A stretch of DNA of 64,000 bases from Pedococcus sp. 5OH_020 (lineage in GTDB: Bacteria; Actinomycetota; Actinomycetes; Actinomycetales; Dermatophilaceae), in contig NZ_JAPYZV010000005.1 in the NCBI RefSeq assembly GCF_027812955.1, positions 248,001-312,000 on the forward strand, read 5' to 3'. The notes under the pieces were generated by a model that saw only the letters and a list, made by a program, of their open reading frames with translations, did not search any database and was not told the DNA's origin. This document shows positions 51,331 to 60,486 of the stretch, piece after piece. Made by a program: the position numbers and the translations under genes. Each line of letters opens with the position of its first letter. Within the stretch, counting starts at the first letter, position 1.

Positions 51331-52482
51331 TCACAAGGCCGACGTTGCCAGCAGGTCCGCGCAGGCGCGCGCGATCTCCAGCTCCTCGTCCGCAGGGATG
51401 ACGAAGGCCGCCAGTCGGCTGTCCACGACGGTGAGGCGTCGCTCAGGCTCGGACGCGCGCTCGTTGGCGTCTGCATCCAGCTCCACTCCCAGCGGCTCCA
51501 GCCCACCCAGCACCTCGGCCCGCAGCTCGGGACTGTGCTCACCGATCCCCCCGGTGAAGACGATGGCATCCACGCGGCCCAAGGCGACGGCATACGCCCC
51601 GATGTACTTGCGGATCCGGTAGGCCATGACGTCGAAGGCGAGCGCCGCATGAGCGTCGCCGGTGGCGCGACGTCGCACCACCTCGCGGAAGTCGGTGGTG
51701 CCAGCCAGAGCAGCAAGCCCACTGTCGTGGTTCAGGGCGTCCTCGTACGCAGCGGGACCAAGGCCCGCGACACGAGCCATGAACGCGCCGAGCGACGGGT
51801 CGACGTCCCCGGACCGGCTGCCCATGACGAGCCCCTCCAACGGGGAGAGCCCCATCGAGGTGTCGATGCTGCGTCCGCCGCGGACCGCGCACGCGCTCGC
51901 CCCGTTCCCGAGGTGCAGCAGGATCAGGTTCGCCTCCGTTCCGGCCAGCCCCAGCAGTAGCGCAGCCCGACGAGCGACGTGCGCGAAGGACGAGCCGTGG
52001 AAGCCGTAGCGGCGCACCGCGTGCTCATCACGCCAGGCGGTCGGCACCGCGTACGTGAACGCCCTCGGCGGCAGGTCGGCGTGGAACGCGGTGTCGAACA
52101 CGGCGACCTGGGGTGTTCCGGGGAACGCGTCTCTCGCGGCCGTGATCCCGGCAAGTCCGACCTGGGTGTGCAAGGGGGCCAGCGGCGCCAGCGCCCTGAG
52201 GTCCGCCATCACCGACTCGTCGACGGCAACCGGTGCGTGGAACCGGTTCCCGCCGTGGACGAAGCGGTGTCCCACCGCTGTCGGGGCTCGATGCCGCAGG
52301 CTCGGCCAGCGCTCAGCCAGGTCGCGGAAAGCCTCACGCAGTGCCGAGTCATGGTCGGCGGGGCCTTCGCCACCGATGTCCTCGAGGTGTCCGTGCACGT
52401 CCTGGCCGTCGTCCAAGGCCGCGCCCAGGCGGTAACGCACCGACGACGAGCCGACGTTGAGGACGAGAAACGTCCCCGTCAC
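51331..52482 (-). CDS. ackA: Acetate kinase
   Basis: This 383-residue ASKHA kinase starts at GTG 52482, overlapping the phosphoketolase stop (GTGA). N9 in VLNVGSSS (family NxGSSS), the HRFVHGG segment, the HLGNGASACAVRGGRSIDTSMG block and TGGIGEHSPE are diagnostic. The usual SLK after GSSS reads SVR. It converts acetyl phosphate and ADP to acetate and ATP. With phosphoketolase upstream this gives an ATP-yielding route from xylulose 5-phosphate or fructose 6-phosphate. No phosphotransacetylase is seen. Confidence 0.93.
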   Translation of the reverse strand: MTGTFLVLNVGSSSVRYRLGAALDDGQDVHGHLEDIGGEGPADHDSALREAFRDLAERWPSLRHRAPTAVGHRFVHGGNRFHAPVAVDESVMADLRALAPLAPLHTQVGLAGITAARDAFPGTPQVAVFDTAFHADLPPRAFTYAVPTAWRDEHAVRRYGFHGSSFAHVARRAALLLGLAGTEANLILLHLGNGASACAVRGGRSIDTSMGLSPLEGLVMGSRSGDVDPSLGAFMARVAGLGPAAYEDALNHDSGLAALAGTTDFREVVRRRATGDAHAALAFDVMAYRIRKYIGAYAVALGRVDAIVFTGGIGEHSPELRAEVLGGLEPLGVELDADANERASEPERRLTVVDSRLAAFVIPADEELEIARACADLLATSAL

Positions 52483-54881
52483 GGCTCCAGACCCTGCCAC
52501 GTCCAGCCGGCGATCTCCGGGAGGTCGGCCAGCTCCTGGCGGATGTAGGACTGGTGCGCCGCCAGGCGCTCGTCACACAGCCGGCCGAGGTCGTCCCAGC
52601 CAGCCACCCGCCGGTGAGCGCGGCGCAGGACCTCCTTGGCGAGGTGGAAGCGGCTCATCCGGTTGAGCACGACCATGTCGAACGGTGTCGTCGTCGTGCC
52701 TTGCTCGCTGAAGCCGCGCACGTGGAACCGTCCTGGGTTGCTTCGCCCGTGGATCAGCTGGTGGACGGCCCTCGGGTACCCGTGGAAGGCGAAAACGACG
52801 TGGCGGTCGGCGGTGAAGAGGTCGTCGAACCTGCTGTCCGTGAACCCGTGCGGATGGTCGTTCTCAGGCAGCAGCGCCATGAGGTCGACGACGTTGACGA
52901 ACCGTACGGCGAGCTCGGGGACATGCAGGTGCAGCAGCTCGACAGCCGCCAGCGCCTCTTGGGTCGGCACGTCACCGGCGCAGGCCAGCACGACGTCCGG
53001 GGTCACCTCGGATGGGCAGGTGCTGGCCCAGTCCCAGATCCCGGCGCCGTCGGCGCAGTGCCGGGCCGCGGCCTCGTACGTCAGGTACTGCAGGTGCTGC
53101 TGCTTGTCGACGACGATGAGGTTGACGTGGTCGGTGCTGCGCAGGCAGTGGTCGGTGATGGACAAGGTGGTGTTGGCGTCCGGGGGAAGCCATACCCGGA
53201 CCACTCCGGGCGCGAGGGGGAGCAGGCAGTCGATGAGGCCTGGACCCTGGTGCGAGAAGCCGTTGTGGTCGTTGCGCCAGCAGGTCGAGGTGAGCAGGAC
53301 GTTGAGCGACGAGACCGACGCTCGCCACGGCAGCTCCTGGGCGTGCTGGAGCCACTTCACGTGCTGGACGGCCATGGACGCCGACACCATGGCGAACGCC
53401 TCGTACGTGGCGAAGACGCCGTGCCGACCGCTGAGGAGGTATCCCTCGAGCCAGCCCTGGCACAGGTGCTCGCTCAACACCTCCATGACCCTGCCGTCGG
53501 GTCCGAGCTGTCGGTCAGTGGGCTCCAGAGGCCCCATGAAGCAGCGGTCGGTGACCTCGAAGACCGACTGGAGCCGGTTGCTGGCCGTCTCGTCGGGACA
53601 GAACAGCCTGAAGCTGCCGCCGCCGTCCTCGCGGGTGGTCGCCGAATACACGTCGCGGATCAGCTCCCCGGTGGGCTTCGTGTTCTCGACCCAGACCCGC
53701 CCAGGCGCCGGCACGTCCACCTGGTAGTCGGCGACCTCCGGAAGTGCTAGCTCCACGCGCAGCCGTCCACCGTTCGCATGCGGGGTCGCCGACAGGCGCT
53801 TGTCGCCCTCCGGCGCCAAGGCCCGAAGCTCCCGGACCAGACGGCCCTGCTCGTCGAACAGCTCGCCGGGGCGGTAGGAGCGCATCCAGTCCTCGAGCAT
53901 CGAGAGGTGCTGAGGGTTGTCCGCGAGTCCCGCGAGCGGGACCTGGTGGCTCAGGTTCGTCCCCTCGACCTGTACCCCGTCCACGGTGTGCGGACCGGTC
54001 CAGCCCTTGGGCGTGCGAAGGATGATGGCCGGCCACGCGTGGCGGACGGGTTCGCTGGGTCCAGGCCTTCCACGGGCGTCGTCCTGAAGGTGGCGAATCC
54101 GTTGATGTGCCTCCGACAGGGCCCGATGCAGGCCAGGGAAGACGGCCACGGGGTCGTCACCGGCTACGGTCACCGGGTCCCATCCCTGGCTGCGCAGGTA
54201 CGCCTCGACGTCCTCGTCGTCCGTGCGCCCGAGGACCGTAGGCCCGGAGATCTTGTAGCCGTTCACGTGGAGGATCGGCAGTACCGCACCATCGCGCCGC
54301 GGGTTCAGGAAGCTGGGCAGTCGCCAGGAGGCCGCGAGGGGACCGGTCTCAGCCTCACCGTCACCGATGACGCACGCCACGACGAGGTCCGGGTTGTCGA
54401 AAGCCGCCCCGGCCGCGTGGACCAGCGCATACCCCAGCTCGCCTCCCTCGTGGATGCTGCCGGGGGTCTGCACGCTCACATGGCTCGGGACGCCGCCCGG
54501 GGAGGAGAACTGCCTGAAGAGCGCACGGAGGCCGTCCTCGTCCTCACCGATGTGCGGATAGATCTCGGAGTAGGTGCCGTCGAGCCAGCCGGCCGCCACG
54601 AGCGCGGGTCCGCCGTGCCCCGGACCGGTGATGTAGAGCCAGTCACTGTCGGTCTCGCGGATCACCCTGTTCACCAGGGTGTAGACCATGGAGAGGCCGG
54701 GGCTGGTGCCCCAGTGGCCCAGCAGGCGCGGTTTGACGTGTTCGAGGCGTAACGGCTCACGCAGCAACGGGTTCTCTCGCAGGTAGATCTGTCCCACGGT
54801 GAGGTAGTTGGCGGCCGCCCACCAGCGAAGGTCCAGCTCGAGTGCTTCCGTGTCGTACGACACCGCCGCGGTCTGCGTCAT
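52479..54881 (-). CDS. xfp: Xylulose-5-phosphate/fructose-6-phosphate phosphoketolase
   Basis: This is an 800-residue TPP enzyme. Blocks present are LGHWGTSPGL, YITGPGHGGPA, HEGGELGYAL, CVIGDGEAETGP (TPP/Mg site), NGYKISGPT, TPKGWTGP, TYEAFAMV and HGYPRAVHQL, all characteristic of phosphoketolases. It cleaves xylulose 5-phosphate (and often fructose 6-phosphate) with phosphate to acetyl phosphate plus a sugar phosphate and water. ATG 54881 or ATG 54890 could be the start. Its stop overlaps the acetate kinase start, so the pathway is translationally coupled. Confidence 0.95.
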   Translation of the reverse strand: MTQTAAVSYDTEALELDLRWWAAANYLTVGQIYLRENPLLREPLRLEHVKPRLLGHWGTSPGLSMVYTLVNRVIRETDSDWLYITGPGHGGPALVAAGWLDGTYSEIYPHIGEDEDGLRALFRQFSSPGGVPSHVSVQTPGSIHEGGELGYALVHAAGAAFDNPDLVVACVIGDGEAETGPLAASWRLPSFLNPRRDGAVLPILHVNGYKISGPTVLGRTDDEDVEAYLRSQGWDPVTVAGDDPVAVFPGLHRALSEAHQRIRHLQDDARGRPGPSEPVRHAWPAIILRTPKGWTGPHTVDGVQVEGTNLSHQVPLAGLADNPQHLSMLEDWMRSYRPGELFDEQGRLVRELRALAPEGDKRLSATPHANGGRLRVELALPEVADYQVDVPAPGRVWVENTKPTGELIRDVYSATTREDGGGSFRLFCPDETASNRLQSVFEVTDRCFMGPLEPTDRQLGPDGRVMEVLSEHLCQGWLEGYLLSGRHGVFATYEAFAMVSASMAVQHVKWLQHAQELPWRASVSSLNVLLTSTCWRNDHNGFSHQGPGLIDCLLPLAPGVVRVWLPPDANTTLSITDHCLRSTDHVNLIVVDKQQHLQYLTYEAAARHCADGAGIWDWASTCPSEVTPDVVLACAGDVPTQEALAAVELLHLHVPELAVRFVNVVDLMALLPENDHPHGFTDSRFDDLFTADRHVVFAFHGYPRAVHQLIHGRSNPGRFHVRGFSEQGTTTTPFDMVVLNRMSRFHLAKEVLRRAHRRVAGWDDLGRLCDERLAAHQSYIRQELADLPEIAGWTWQGLEP

Positions 54882-55002
54882 GCGCCCCATCCCAACAGAT
54901 GCAACGGAGGCTGACCAGGGCCTGAGGTCCCGCCATGACGAGGCGCTCGCGGCGGGGACGGTGCTGGTGGCGGGCACGGTTGGAGACGCTGGGGCGACGC
55001 GA

Positions 55003-55034
55003 GATCGACGGGCGGGATCGACGGGCGGGATCGG
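55003..55034. repeat. 13-bp tandem repeat between phosphoketolase and acetyl-CoA hydrolase genes
   Basis: GATCGACGGGCGG occurs at 55003-55015 and 55016-55028, and a partial third copy (GATCGGG) follows. It is a short intergenic minisatellite of no known role. Confidence 0.75.
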
Positions 55035-55074
55035 GACAAGCAAGGGTCCGTCCCGGCCGCTGTTGTCGCGCTGC

Positions 55075-56310
55075 TCAAGGACGGCCCAGTCCCAGGATGC
55101 CGGCCTCCTCCCACAGCTCGTCGCGCACCCGGGGGTGCGCGGCCCTGTCGATGAGGGCGCGGGCCTGGGCCTCCTGGTCGTTGCCGAACAACGGCGCGAT
55201 GCCGTGTTCCGTGACGACGGCGCTGGGTTGGAAGGAGGTGACCGGCTCGTCGAGCAGCGGCACGATCGTGGACACGTCGGCTTTGGGGTGCCAGCTGCGC
55301 AGTGCCAGCAGAGCCTGGCCGCCGCCGGCGTGGAGGGCGCCGACGATGAAGTCCGTCTGCCCGCCGTAGCCCGAGTGGATCCGGCCATTGACACGAGAGG
55401 CGTTGGCCTGGCCGTAGAGGTCCACCTCGAGGGCTGTGTTGATGCTCGTCATCGCAGGGTTGGCGGCGATCAGCGCGGGGCTGTTCGTCTTCTCGGTGCG
55501 CAACATACGGATCCGGGGGTTGCGGTCCACATGGTCGTAGAGCTCCGCGGAACCGAAGCAGAACGATGCCGTGACCGGATGGTCGGCGTCGAGCGAGCCG
55601 GCGCGCTCCAGGGTGAGCAACCCGTCCGAGAACATCTCCGTCCAGATCCGCAGCCCGCGACGGGACGTGAGCCGTCCGATGGCCGCGTCCGGCACCGCGC
55701 CGATGCCCATCTGGAGCGTGGCGCCGTCCTGGACCAGACCTGCGACCTGCTCCCCCACCACGTGGCTGGCGTCGTCCGCGACTGACGCCGCTGGAGGGGA
55801 CGGCAGCGCCTCATCGACCTCGACAGCCACGTCGACGAGGGACGGGTCCAGCAGGGCGTCACCGAAGGTGTACGGCATGCGCTCGTTCACCACCGCCACG
55901 ACGAGCCCGCCGCGGGTGCGACACGCCTCGATCGCTGCAGGCAGCACGTTGACCTCGATGCCGAGACTGAGCATCCCGTCCCGCGCCGGAGCACACTGCA
56001 CCATCACGACATCCGGAGGTCGCAGGGCCGTGAAGAGCAACGGCACCATCGACAGGCGGCAGGGCAGGTACTCCAGCCCGCTGTGCCGGCGCATTCCCAC
56101 ACCGACGAAGGGAGTCTCGGCGACCACGCCTGGGCGGTCCGGGACACCTGGGCCGGCGTTCAGCATCCAGACCCGGTAGGCCGGGAGCGCGCGGTCCAGC
56201 GCGGCGACCGCCTCCCAGGGTGTCGCGGCGTTTCCGGCGACCACGACACGAGGAGCGTCGGGAAGGCTGGAGAGCAGCCGCTGCAGCTGGTCGAGGGTGG
56301 CTCGCCTCAC
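55075..56310 (-). CDS. Acetyl-CoA hydrolase/CoA-transferase family enzyme
   Basis: The protein has 411 residues from GTG 56310, which overlaps the CBS protein stop (GTGA). RIWTEMFSDG carries the family catalytic Glu that forms the gamma-glutamyl-CoA thioester; SGYGGQTDFIVGA, TNSPALIAANP and PSAVVTEHGIA are further family blocks. Members hydrolyse acetyl-CoA or move CoA between acyl groups (for example succinyl-CoA:acetate or 4-hydroxybutyrate). Near phosphoketolase and acetate kinase this suggests acetate/acetyl-CoA balancing, which is inference. Confidence 0.88.
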   Translation of the reverse strand: MRRATLDQLQRLLSSLPDAPRVVVAGNAATPWEAVAALDRALPAYRVWMLNAGPGVPDRPGVVAETPFVGVGMRRHSGLEYLPCRLSMVPLLFTALRPPDVVMVQCAPARDGMLSLGIEVNVLPAAIEACRTRGGLVVAVVNERMPYTFGDALLDPSLVDVAVEVDEALPSPPAASVADDASHVVGEQVAGLVQDGATLQMGIGAVPDAAIGRLTSRRGLRIWTEMFSDGLLTLERAGSLDADHPVTASFCFGSAELYDHVDRNPRIRMLRTEKTNSPALIAANPAMTSINTALEVDLYGQANASRVNGRIHSGYGGQTDFIVGALHAGGGQALLALRSWHPKADVSTIVPLLDEPVTSFQPSAVVTEHGIAPLFGNDQEAQARALIDRAAHPRVRDELWEEAGILGLGRP

Positions 56311-56948
56311 GCGTCAGCCGCGCGTTCGAGAGGGGCACCGGCCACCGCGTCCTCGATGACGACTCCACGGGCTCCCGGAGCGGTAGCCGCGATCGCGGCG
56401 GCCAGTCGCGCCTCCCGTCCGGCCTCCACGCCGCGAACCGTGATCACGCCCCTCACCACGCTGGCTGACCAGCGGGTGCGCTCGAGGTCGGCGAAGTCGC
56501 GCACGACGTGCAACCAGATCTGGGCGTCGTTGGTGGACAAGGCTCGGATGACGTCACTGCGACTCACCATCCCTACGAGCACGCCGTGGTCGTCGACGAC
56601 GGGCACGCTCTTCCAGCCGGTGTCAGCGAGAAGCTGAGCCACGTCCGAGGCGTCGGTGCCCTCCTGGGCCGTGACAGGGTCCGGCGTCATGACGTCGGAC
56701 ACCAGAGCCGGCCAGGGCGCCTCGGCGAGCTCCTGGCCGACAGTCGTACGCAGGTGTGCTCGCGGGTCCGCGGACAGGTACAGGCGCAGGACGTCTGCCT
56801 CGGAGAGGATTCCGACGACATGGCCGGCTGCGTCCACGACCGGCAGTGCGGAAACTCCTCGCTCCGCGAGTATCCGGACGGCGGCGTCGAGAGCGGAGCC
56901 TTCGCGGACGACGGCCACCTCCCGGGTCAACAGCTCACGAACCAGCAT
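56307..56948 (-). CDS. CBS-pair protein with C-terminal BON-like domain
   Basis: This 213-residue protein has two CBS motifs (ERGVSALPVVDAAGHVVGILSEADVL and GWKSVPVVDDHGVLVGMVSRSDVI), separated by a short helix and VSDVMTPDPVTAQ, followed by a BON-like tail (VVRGVITVRGVEAG). ATG 56948 has AGGAGGG 5 bases upstream. CBS domains sense adenine nucleotides; BON domains often bind membranes. It is co-translated with the acetyl-CoA hydrolase gene, so it may sense energy charge for that enzyme. It diverges from the SHOCT protein gene. Confidence 0.85.
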   Translation of the reverse strand: MLVRELLTREVAVVREGSALDAAVRILAERGVSALPVVDAAGHVVGILSEADVLRLYLSADPRAHLRTTVGQELAEAPWPALVSDVMTPDPVTAQEGTDASDVAQLLADTGWKSVPVVDDHGVLVGMVSRSDVIRALSTNDAQIWLHVVRDFADLERTRWSASVVRGVITVRGVEAGREARLAAAIAATAPGARGVVIEDAVAGAPLERAADA

Positions 56949-57119
56949 GGCAGCCCTCCTCCTTACCGCTTGGGTGCTTACCGTGCCAGGTTCTCGCCAG
57001 ACGTCCGCTGGCGGCAGGGTCGAAGGTCCCACCGCTGCACCGTGCGGGCCGGGACTTTCTCCTCTGACGCGCAAAGGCCCCAGCGAGGAGGGTGAAGGCG
57101 ATGGAGAGAGGTGGTCGCG

Positions 57120-57443
57120 ATGATGGGCTGGGGATACATGGGTCCGGCCGGGTGGTTCGTCATGGTGCTGGGGTGGTTGTTCGTGCTCGCGGGCCTGCTC
57201 CTCGGTGCCTGGGCGCTCGTCACGGTGCTCGACCGGGGCGCCGGCTGCGTGCGGTCGGGAGCCAGTCCGCAGGAACCTTCGCCGCACACATTGCCACGGA
57301 CAGTGCCACAGTCAGTGCCACAGTCAGTGCCGCAGTCACCGCTCCAGACGCCGGCGGAGGTGGAGGTACAGCTGCGGTACGCGCGTGGGCAGATCGATGC
57401 GGAGACACTCGCTCGGCAGCTCGCCGTACTCCGAGGCCGCTGA
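57120..57443 (+). CDS. SHOCT-domain membrane protein
   Basis: The protein has about 107 residues: one or two TM segments near residues 8-36 (WFVMVLGWLFVLAGLLLGAWAL), a repeat-rich linker and a terminal SHOCT motif (RYARGQIDAETLARQLAVL). SHOCT tails are short oligomerisation modules at the end of many actinobacterial membrane proteins. The linker has PQSV repeats from a 12-bp DNA repeat. GAGAGAGG lies 9 bases before ATG 57120. The function is unknown. Confidence 0.78.
   Translation: MMGWGYMGPAGWFVMVLGWLFVLAGLLLGAWALVTVLDRGAGCVRSGASPQEPSPHTLPRTVPQSVPQSVPQSPLQTPAEVEVQLRYARGQIDAETLARQLAVLRGR
57302..57337 (+). repeat. 12-bp tandem repeat in the SHOCT protein linker
   Basis: AGTGCC(A/G)CAGTC occurs three times in a row (57302-57313, 57314-57325, 57326-57337), encoding the VPQS repeats. 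The length keeps frame, so copy number could vary without breaking the protein. Confidence 0.85.
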
Positions 57444-57495
57444 CACCCGGTGGCAAAGGCGACCCTCCCCCTAGTGACAGGCCAGAATGGTTGCC

Positions 57496-58173
57496 ATGTA
57501 CGTCCCCCACTTCAACGCCCTAGAGGACGAGCCGGAGATCCGGCGCATGGTCAGGGAGATCGGCTCTGCCCAGCTGGTGAGCGTCGGAGCCGACGGCTAC
57601 CCGCTCGCGACGCTGCTGCCGGTGCTGTGGGAGGGCGACACCGTCATCACGCACATGGCCCGGGCCAACGAGCACTGGACGCACATCGCAGACGGCGAAC
57701 CATGCCTTCTCGTCATCACGGGGCCCCAGTCGTACGTCTCGCCCACCTGGTACCCCAGCAAGGCCGAGCACGGTCGGGTCGTACCGACCTGGAACTACTC
57801 CGTGGTCCAGCTCACCGGACGGGCCAGGGTCCATGAGGACACAGGCTGGCTCCGGCACGCGGTCGACGACCTCGTGGCACGACATGAGGCCCATCGCCCC
57901 GATCCCTGGAGCACCCTTCAGGCGCCGGCGAAGTACATCGACGGGCAGCTTCGGGCGATCGTCGGCGTCGAGGTCACCGTGGAGCAGGTGCAGGCCAAGG
58001 CCAAGCTCAGCCAGAACCGGTCGCCTGCCGACCGTCACGGAGTCGTCGACGGTCTTCGCGAGGAGCCGTACGTCGGCGCTTCCGAGGTCGCCGAGCAGAT
58101 GGCTCGCCAGCTCCCTGACGCCGACGCCTTCGACTCCAAGGCCGCCGACGCGTGGCCTGTCGCCGAGGCGTGA
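57496..58173 (+). CDS. PaiB-type FMN-binding split-barrel protein
   Basis: This 225-residue protein starts MYVPHFNALEDEPEIR, the start pattern of PaiB. QLVSVGADGYPLATLLPVLWEG (first strands of the split barrel), YVSPTWYPSKAEHGRVVPTWNYSVVQLTG (FMN phosphate site) and KAKLSQNRSPADRHGVVDGL near the C-terminus match PaiB-like proteins. In Bacillus, PaiB is a negative regulator of sporulation and protease genes; here a flavin-dependent or polyamine-linked role is equally possible. ATG 57496 was preferred over 57487 by the family start. Confidence 0.85.
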   Translation: MYVPHFNALEDEPEIRRMVREIGSAQLVSVGADGYPLATLLPVLWEGDTVITHMARANEHWTHIADGEPCLLVITGPQSYVSPTWYPSKAEHGRVVPTWNYSVVQLTGRARVHEDTGWLRHAVDDLVARHEAHRPDPWSTLQAPAKYIDGQLRAIVGVEVTVEQVQAKAKLSQNRSPADRHGVVDGLREEPYVGASEVAEQMARQLPDADAFDSKAADAWPVAEA

Positions 58174-58198
58174 GCCGCTGGCCCCGGCCGCTGGGCGC

Positions 58199-59254
58199 CT
58201 ACCAGCCGGGGTGCTGCCGGCACGCCGATGCGAGCGGCTCGTCGATCGTCGCGAGGACCTCCGGCGTCGGGCGGCGCCCAGACACCACTGACGCGGCGCA
58301 GGCCATGGCCAGCGCGCCGGAACGTCGTGGCGAGAGTCCGGCGAGCAGGCCGCGGAGCAGTCCGGCGGTGGCCGCATCCCCGGCTCCGGTGGTCGTCGCC
58401 ACGCGAGTCACCGGGTAGGGCGCCACCCACTCCCGCACATCGGCCCAGGCGTCCGGCGCGACGAACCCCCGTCCGGCCGTTCGCAGGCGGGTGCGGCCGG
58501 CCGTGCGCAGGAACGCTCCGCGTGGCCCCGCTGACAGCAGGACCACGCCGGCGCCCCAGTCGAGCAGCATCTCGGCCGCTCGCTCCACGCTGGCGTCGTC
58601 CTGACGCGCTGGCCCAGTGTGGCCGGGCAGCGCAGAGATCAGGTCGTCGACGCTCGGAGTGATGACGTCCACCTCGCTCAGGGTGGCGCGGAGGATGCTT
58701 GCCCAGTCGAGCTGGCCCGCCAGCGACCCTGGGTCGAGGACCGCCAGGTCGACCGACGTCGTCACCCCGGCCGTGCGCAGCCGGCCGAGCATCCCTCGCC
58801 ACGGCGCGGCGTCGTCCGCCACGAGCGCCGGAAGCAGGTTGGGGTAGCCGACGTGGACCAGGGCCAGGTCCGGCGTGGGCTCCACTTCGCTGCCGTCGAA
58901 GTGGGCATTGCTTCCGACGTGATGCCAGAACGTGCGGTCCGAGTGCGGGGTCTCGAAGACGAGGCTGTACGAGGTGGCGCTTCCCCCGACCCGCCTGAGC
59001 CGGGGTGTCATCCCGGTGCGCGTGGCGATCAGCCGCTGAAGCAGGATTCCGAGGTCGTCGTCCCCCACCGTAGCGACGACGTCCACGGGGACACCCAGCT
59101 CGACGAGGTCACCCCCGGTGTTGCCTGCGCTGCCTCCGAGACGGACCGAGAGGGGACCGACCTCGAAGAGCTGTCCGGGGTCGATCCGCTCGTGGCCACT
59201 GAGCCCGGCAATGAGGTCGACACACAGATGTCCGGTGACGGCGACCCGGGCCAA
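58199..59254 (-). CDS. PfkB-family carbohydrate kinase (TTG start)
   Basis: This is a 351-residue ribokinase-like kinase. VRLGGSAGNTGGDLVELG (substrate glycine pair), VATVGDDDLG, and TTTGAGDAATAGLL with the catalytic Asp are visible. The protein starts at TTG 59254, supported by GGGGAGG 4 bases upstream and the Rossmann-like start ARVAVTGHLCVDLI; no ATG or GTG gives a complete N-terminus. It phosphorylates a sugar or nucleoside; the LacD-like aldolase gene diverges from it across 92 bases, hinting at a sugar phosphate route. Confidence 0.85.
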   Translation of the reverse strand: MARVAVTGHLCVDLIAGLSGHERIDPGQLFEVGPLSVRLGGSAGNTGGDLVELGVPVDVVATVGDDDLGILLQRLIATRTGMTPRLRRVGGSATSYSLVFETPHSDRTFWHHVGSNAHFDGSEVEPTPDLALVHVGYPNLLPALVADDAAPWRGMLGRLRTAGVTTSVDLAVLDPGSLAGQLDWASILRATLSEVDVITPSVDDLISALPGHTGPARQDDASVERAAEMLLDWGAGVVLLSAGPRGAFLRTAGRTRLRTAGRGFVAPDAWADVREWVAPYPVTRVATTTGAGDAATAGLLRGLLAGLSPRRSGALAMACAASVVSGRRPTPEVLATIDEPLASACRQHPGW

Positions 59255-59346
59255 TGCACCTCCCCGACGACGACGACCGACCAGAGTGCCTCATCGTCCC
59301 CGAAGGATGCTCGGTTGTCGACGTTCGTTGTCCTACGCTGCCTGTC

Positions 59347-60369
59347 ATGAGTGACTGGCTGAGCGGTCCCCGGAGCCTGGGGAAGCTGCGGTCGCTGACA
59401 AGGATCGCCACACAGGACGGGTTCATCGCGACGCTTGCCATCGACCATCCCGAGAACTACCTCGCGATGATCGACCCCGACTGGCGGCGGGTCACCTCGG
59501 CCGAGGTGACCCGGAGCAAGCTCGAGCTGGTCGCCGCCCTTGCCCCCCATGCGAGCGCGTTTCTCGTCGACCCGTTGTGGTCGCTGGCGCAGGGCATCGT
59601 GACGGGCGTGATCCCCAGGGACACCGGGATCATCACGGGCATCGAGGCGCTGAGCTACCAGGCCGGCGGCGGCTTCGGGACCACGACGCAGCTTCGGGAT
59701 CGATGGACCGTCGAGAAGATCAAGACGCTCGGGGCCGATGCCGTGAAGCTGGTCGTCTGGTGGCGTCCGGACGCGGACGATGCGGACGAGATCCGGCGGA
59801 TGGTCTCCAGCGTTGTCGGCGACTGCGAGCACCACCAGATCCCGTTGGTCGTCGAACCCCTGTGGTACCCCCGCGACGGCCAGGACCCGACCGGTCAGGG
59901 TGCGCGCGAGGAACGGGTCGACGTGGTCGTCGGTGCCGCGAAGGAGTTCGTCGAGCTGGGCATCGACGTCCTGAAGTCCGAGTTCCCCGGCGACCTCGTG
60001 GACGCTCCCGGCGACACGACCGGCGAGGAGGCGTCCGCCCAGGCGGCGCGCGCCATCGACGCGGCGTGCGCAGGAAGGCCGTGGGTCATGCTGTCGGGTT
60101 CCGGCACGTACGAGGTGTTCCGGCGCCAGCTGGCCATCGTGGCGGAGGCCGGAGCCTGCGGGTTCATGGCGGGCCGGGCCATCTGGACGGGCGCCGTCGG
60201 CGGCCCCGAGGAGCGGCGCCGCGAGGCGGTCCTGCGCTGCCAGGTCCGCCTGGACGAGTGTCAGTCCATCCTGCGTGCCCACGGCCGCCCCTGGCGGCAG
60301 GCTCCGGCGATGGAGGAGGTCGCGGAGACCCTCACGGCTGGCTGGCACGAGCGCTACCTGGAGCCCTGA
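59347..60369 (+). CDS. Class I LacD-like (tagatose 1,6-bisphosphate) aldolase family protein
   Basis: This is a 340-residue TIM barrel. IATLAIDHPENYLAM is the family start, VKLVVWWRPDA has K134 in the position of an active-site lysine, and DVLKSEFPGD holds K210, which matches the Schiff-base lysine region of LacD. GSGTYEVFRRQL and GFMAGRAIWTGAV (phosphate loop) follow. Such enzymes cleave a ketose bisphosphate or related sugar to two trioses. The kinase next to it diverges. Substrates could also be unusual (for example deoxy- or sulfo-sugars); the family call is from motifs only. ATG 59347 was chosen by homology start. Confidence 0.8.
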   Translation: MSDWLSGPRSLGKLRSLTRIATQDGFIATLAIDHPENYLAMIDPDWRRVTSAEVTRSKLELVAALAPHASAFLVDPLWSLAQGIVTGVIPRDTGIITGIEALSYQAGGGFGTTTQLRDRWTVEKIKTLGADAVKLVVWWRPDADDADEIRRMVSSVVGDCEHHQIPLVVEPLWYPRDGQDPTGQGAREERVDVVVGAAKEFVELGIDVLKSEFPGDLVDAPGDTTGEEASAQAARAIDAACAGRPWVMLSGSGTYEVFRRQLAIVAEAGACGFMAGRAIWTGAVGGPEERRREAVLRCQVRLDECQSILRAHGRPWRQAPAMEEVAETLTAGWHERYLEP

Positions 60370-60486
60370 CCCACCCCACCCAGGGGCGCTGCTCGAGCTC
60401 GCCGCCCCTGTCGCGCTCCTCCTGCTCATCGTCGCGATCAGCGTCGTGATGCTTGGCCGGGCGGAGGACCCTGCCACACTCGAGCC

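Noticed and set aside
54891-55074. Possible small gene between phosphoketolase and acetyl-CoA hydrolase
   Set aside because: It contains only a 13-bp tandem repeat and Gly/Arg-type frames without an RBS or homology.
57302-57337. Short tandem repeats resembling a CRISPR-like array
   Set aside because: Units are 12 bp and contiguous without spacers, inside a coding sequence.
60370-60486. Hydrophobic open stretch (LLLLIVAISVVML) between the aldolase and DUF1801 genes
   Set aside because: It has no start codon or RBS in frame and no stop-bounded family match. It could be a relic of a membrane gene but cannot be supported.
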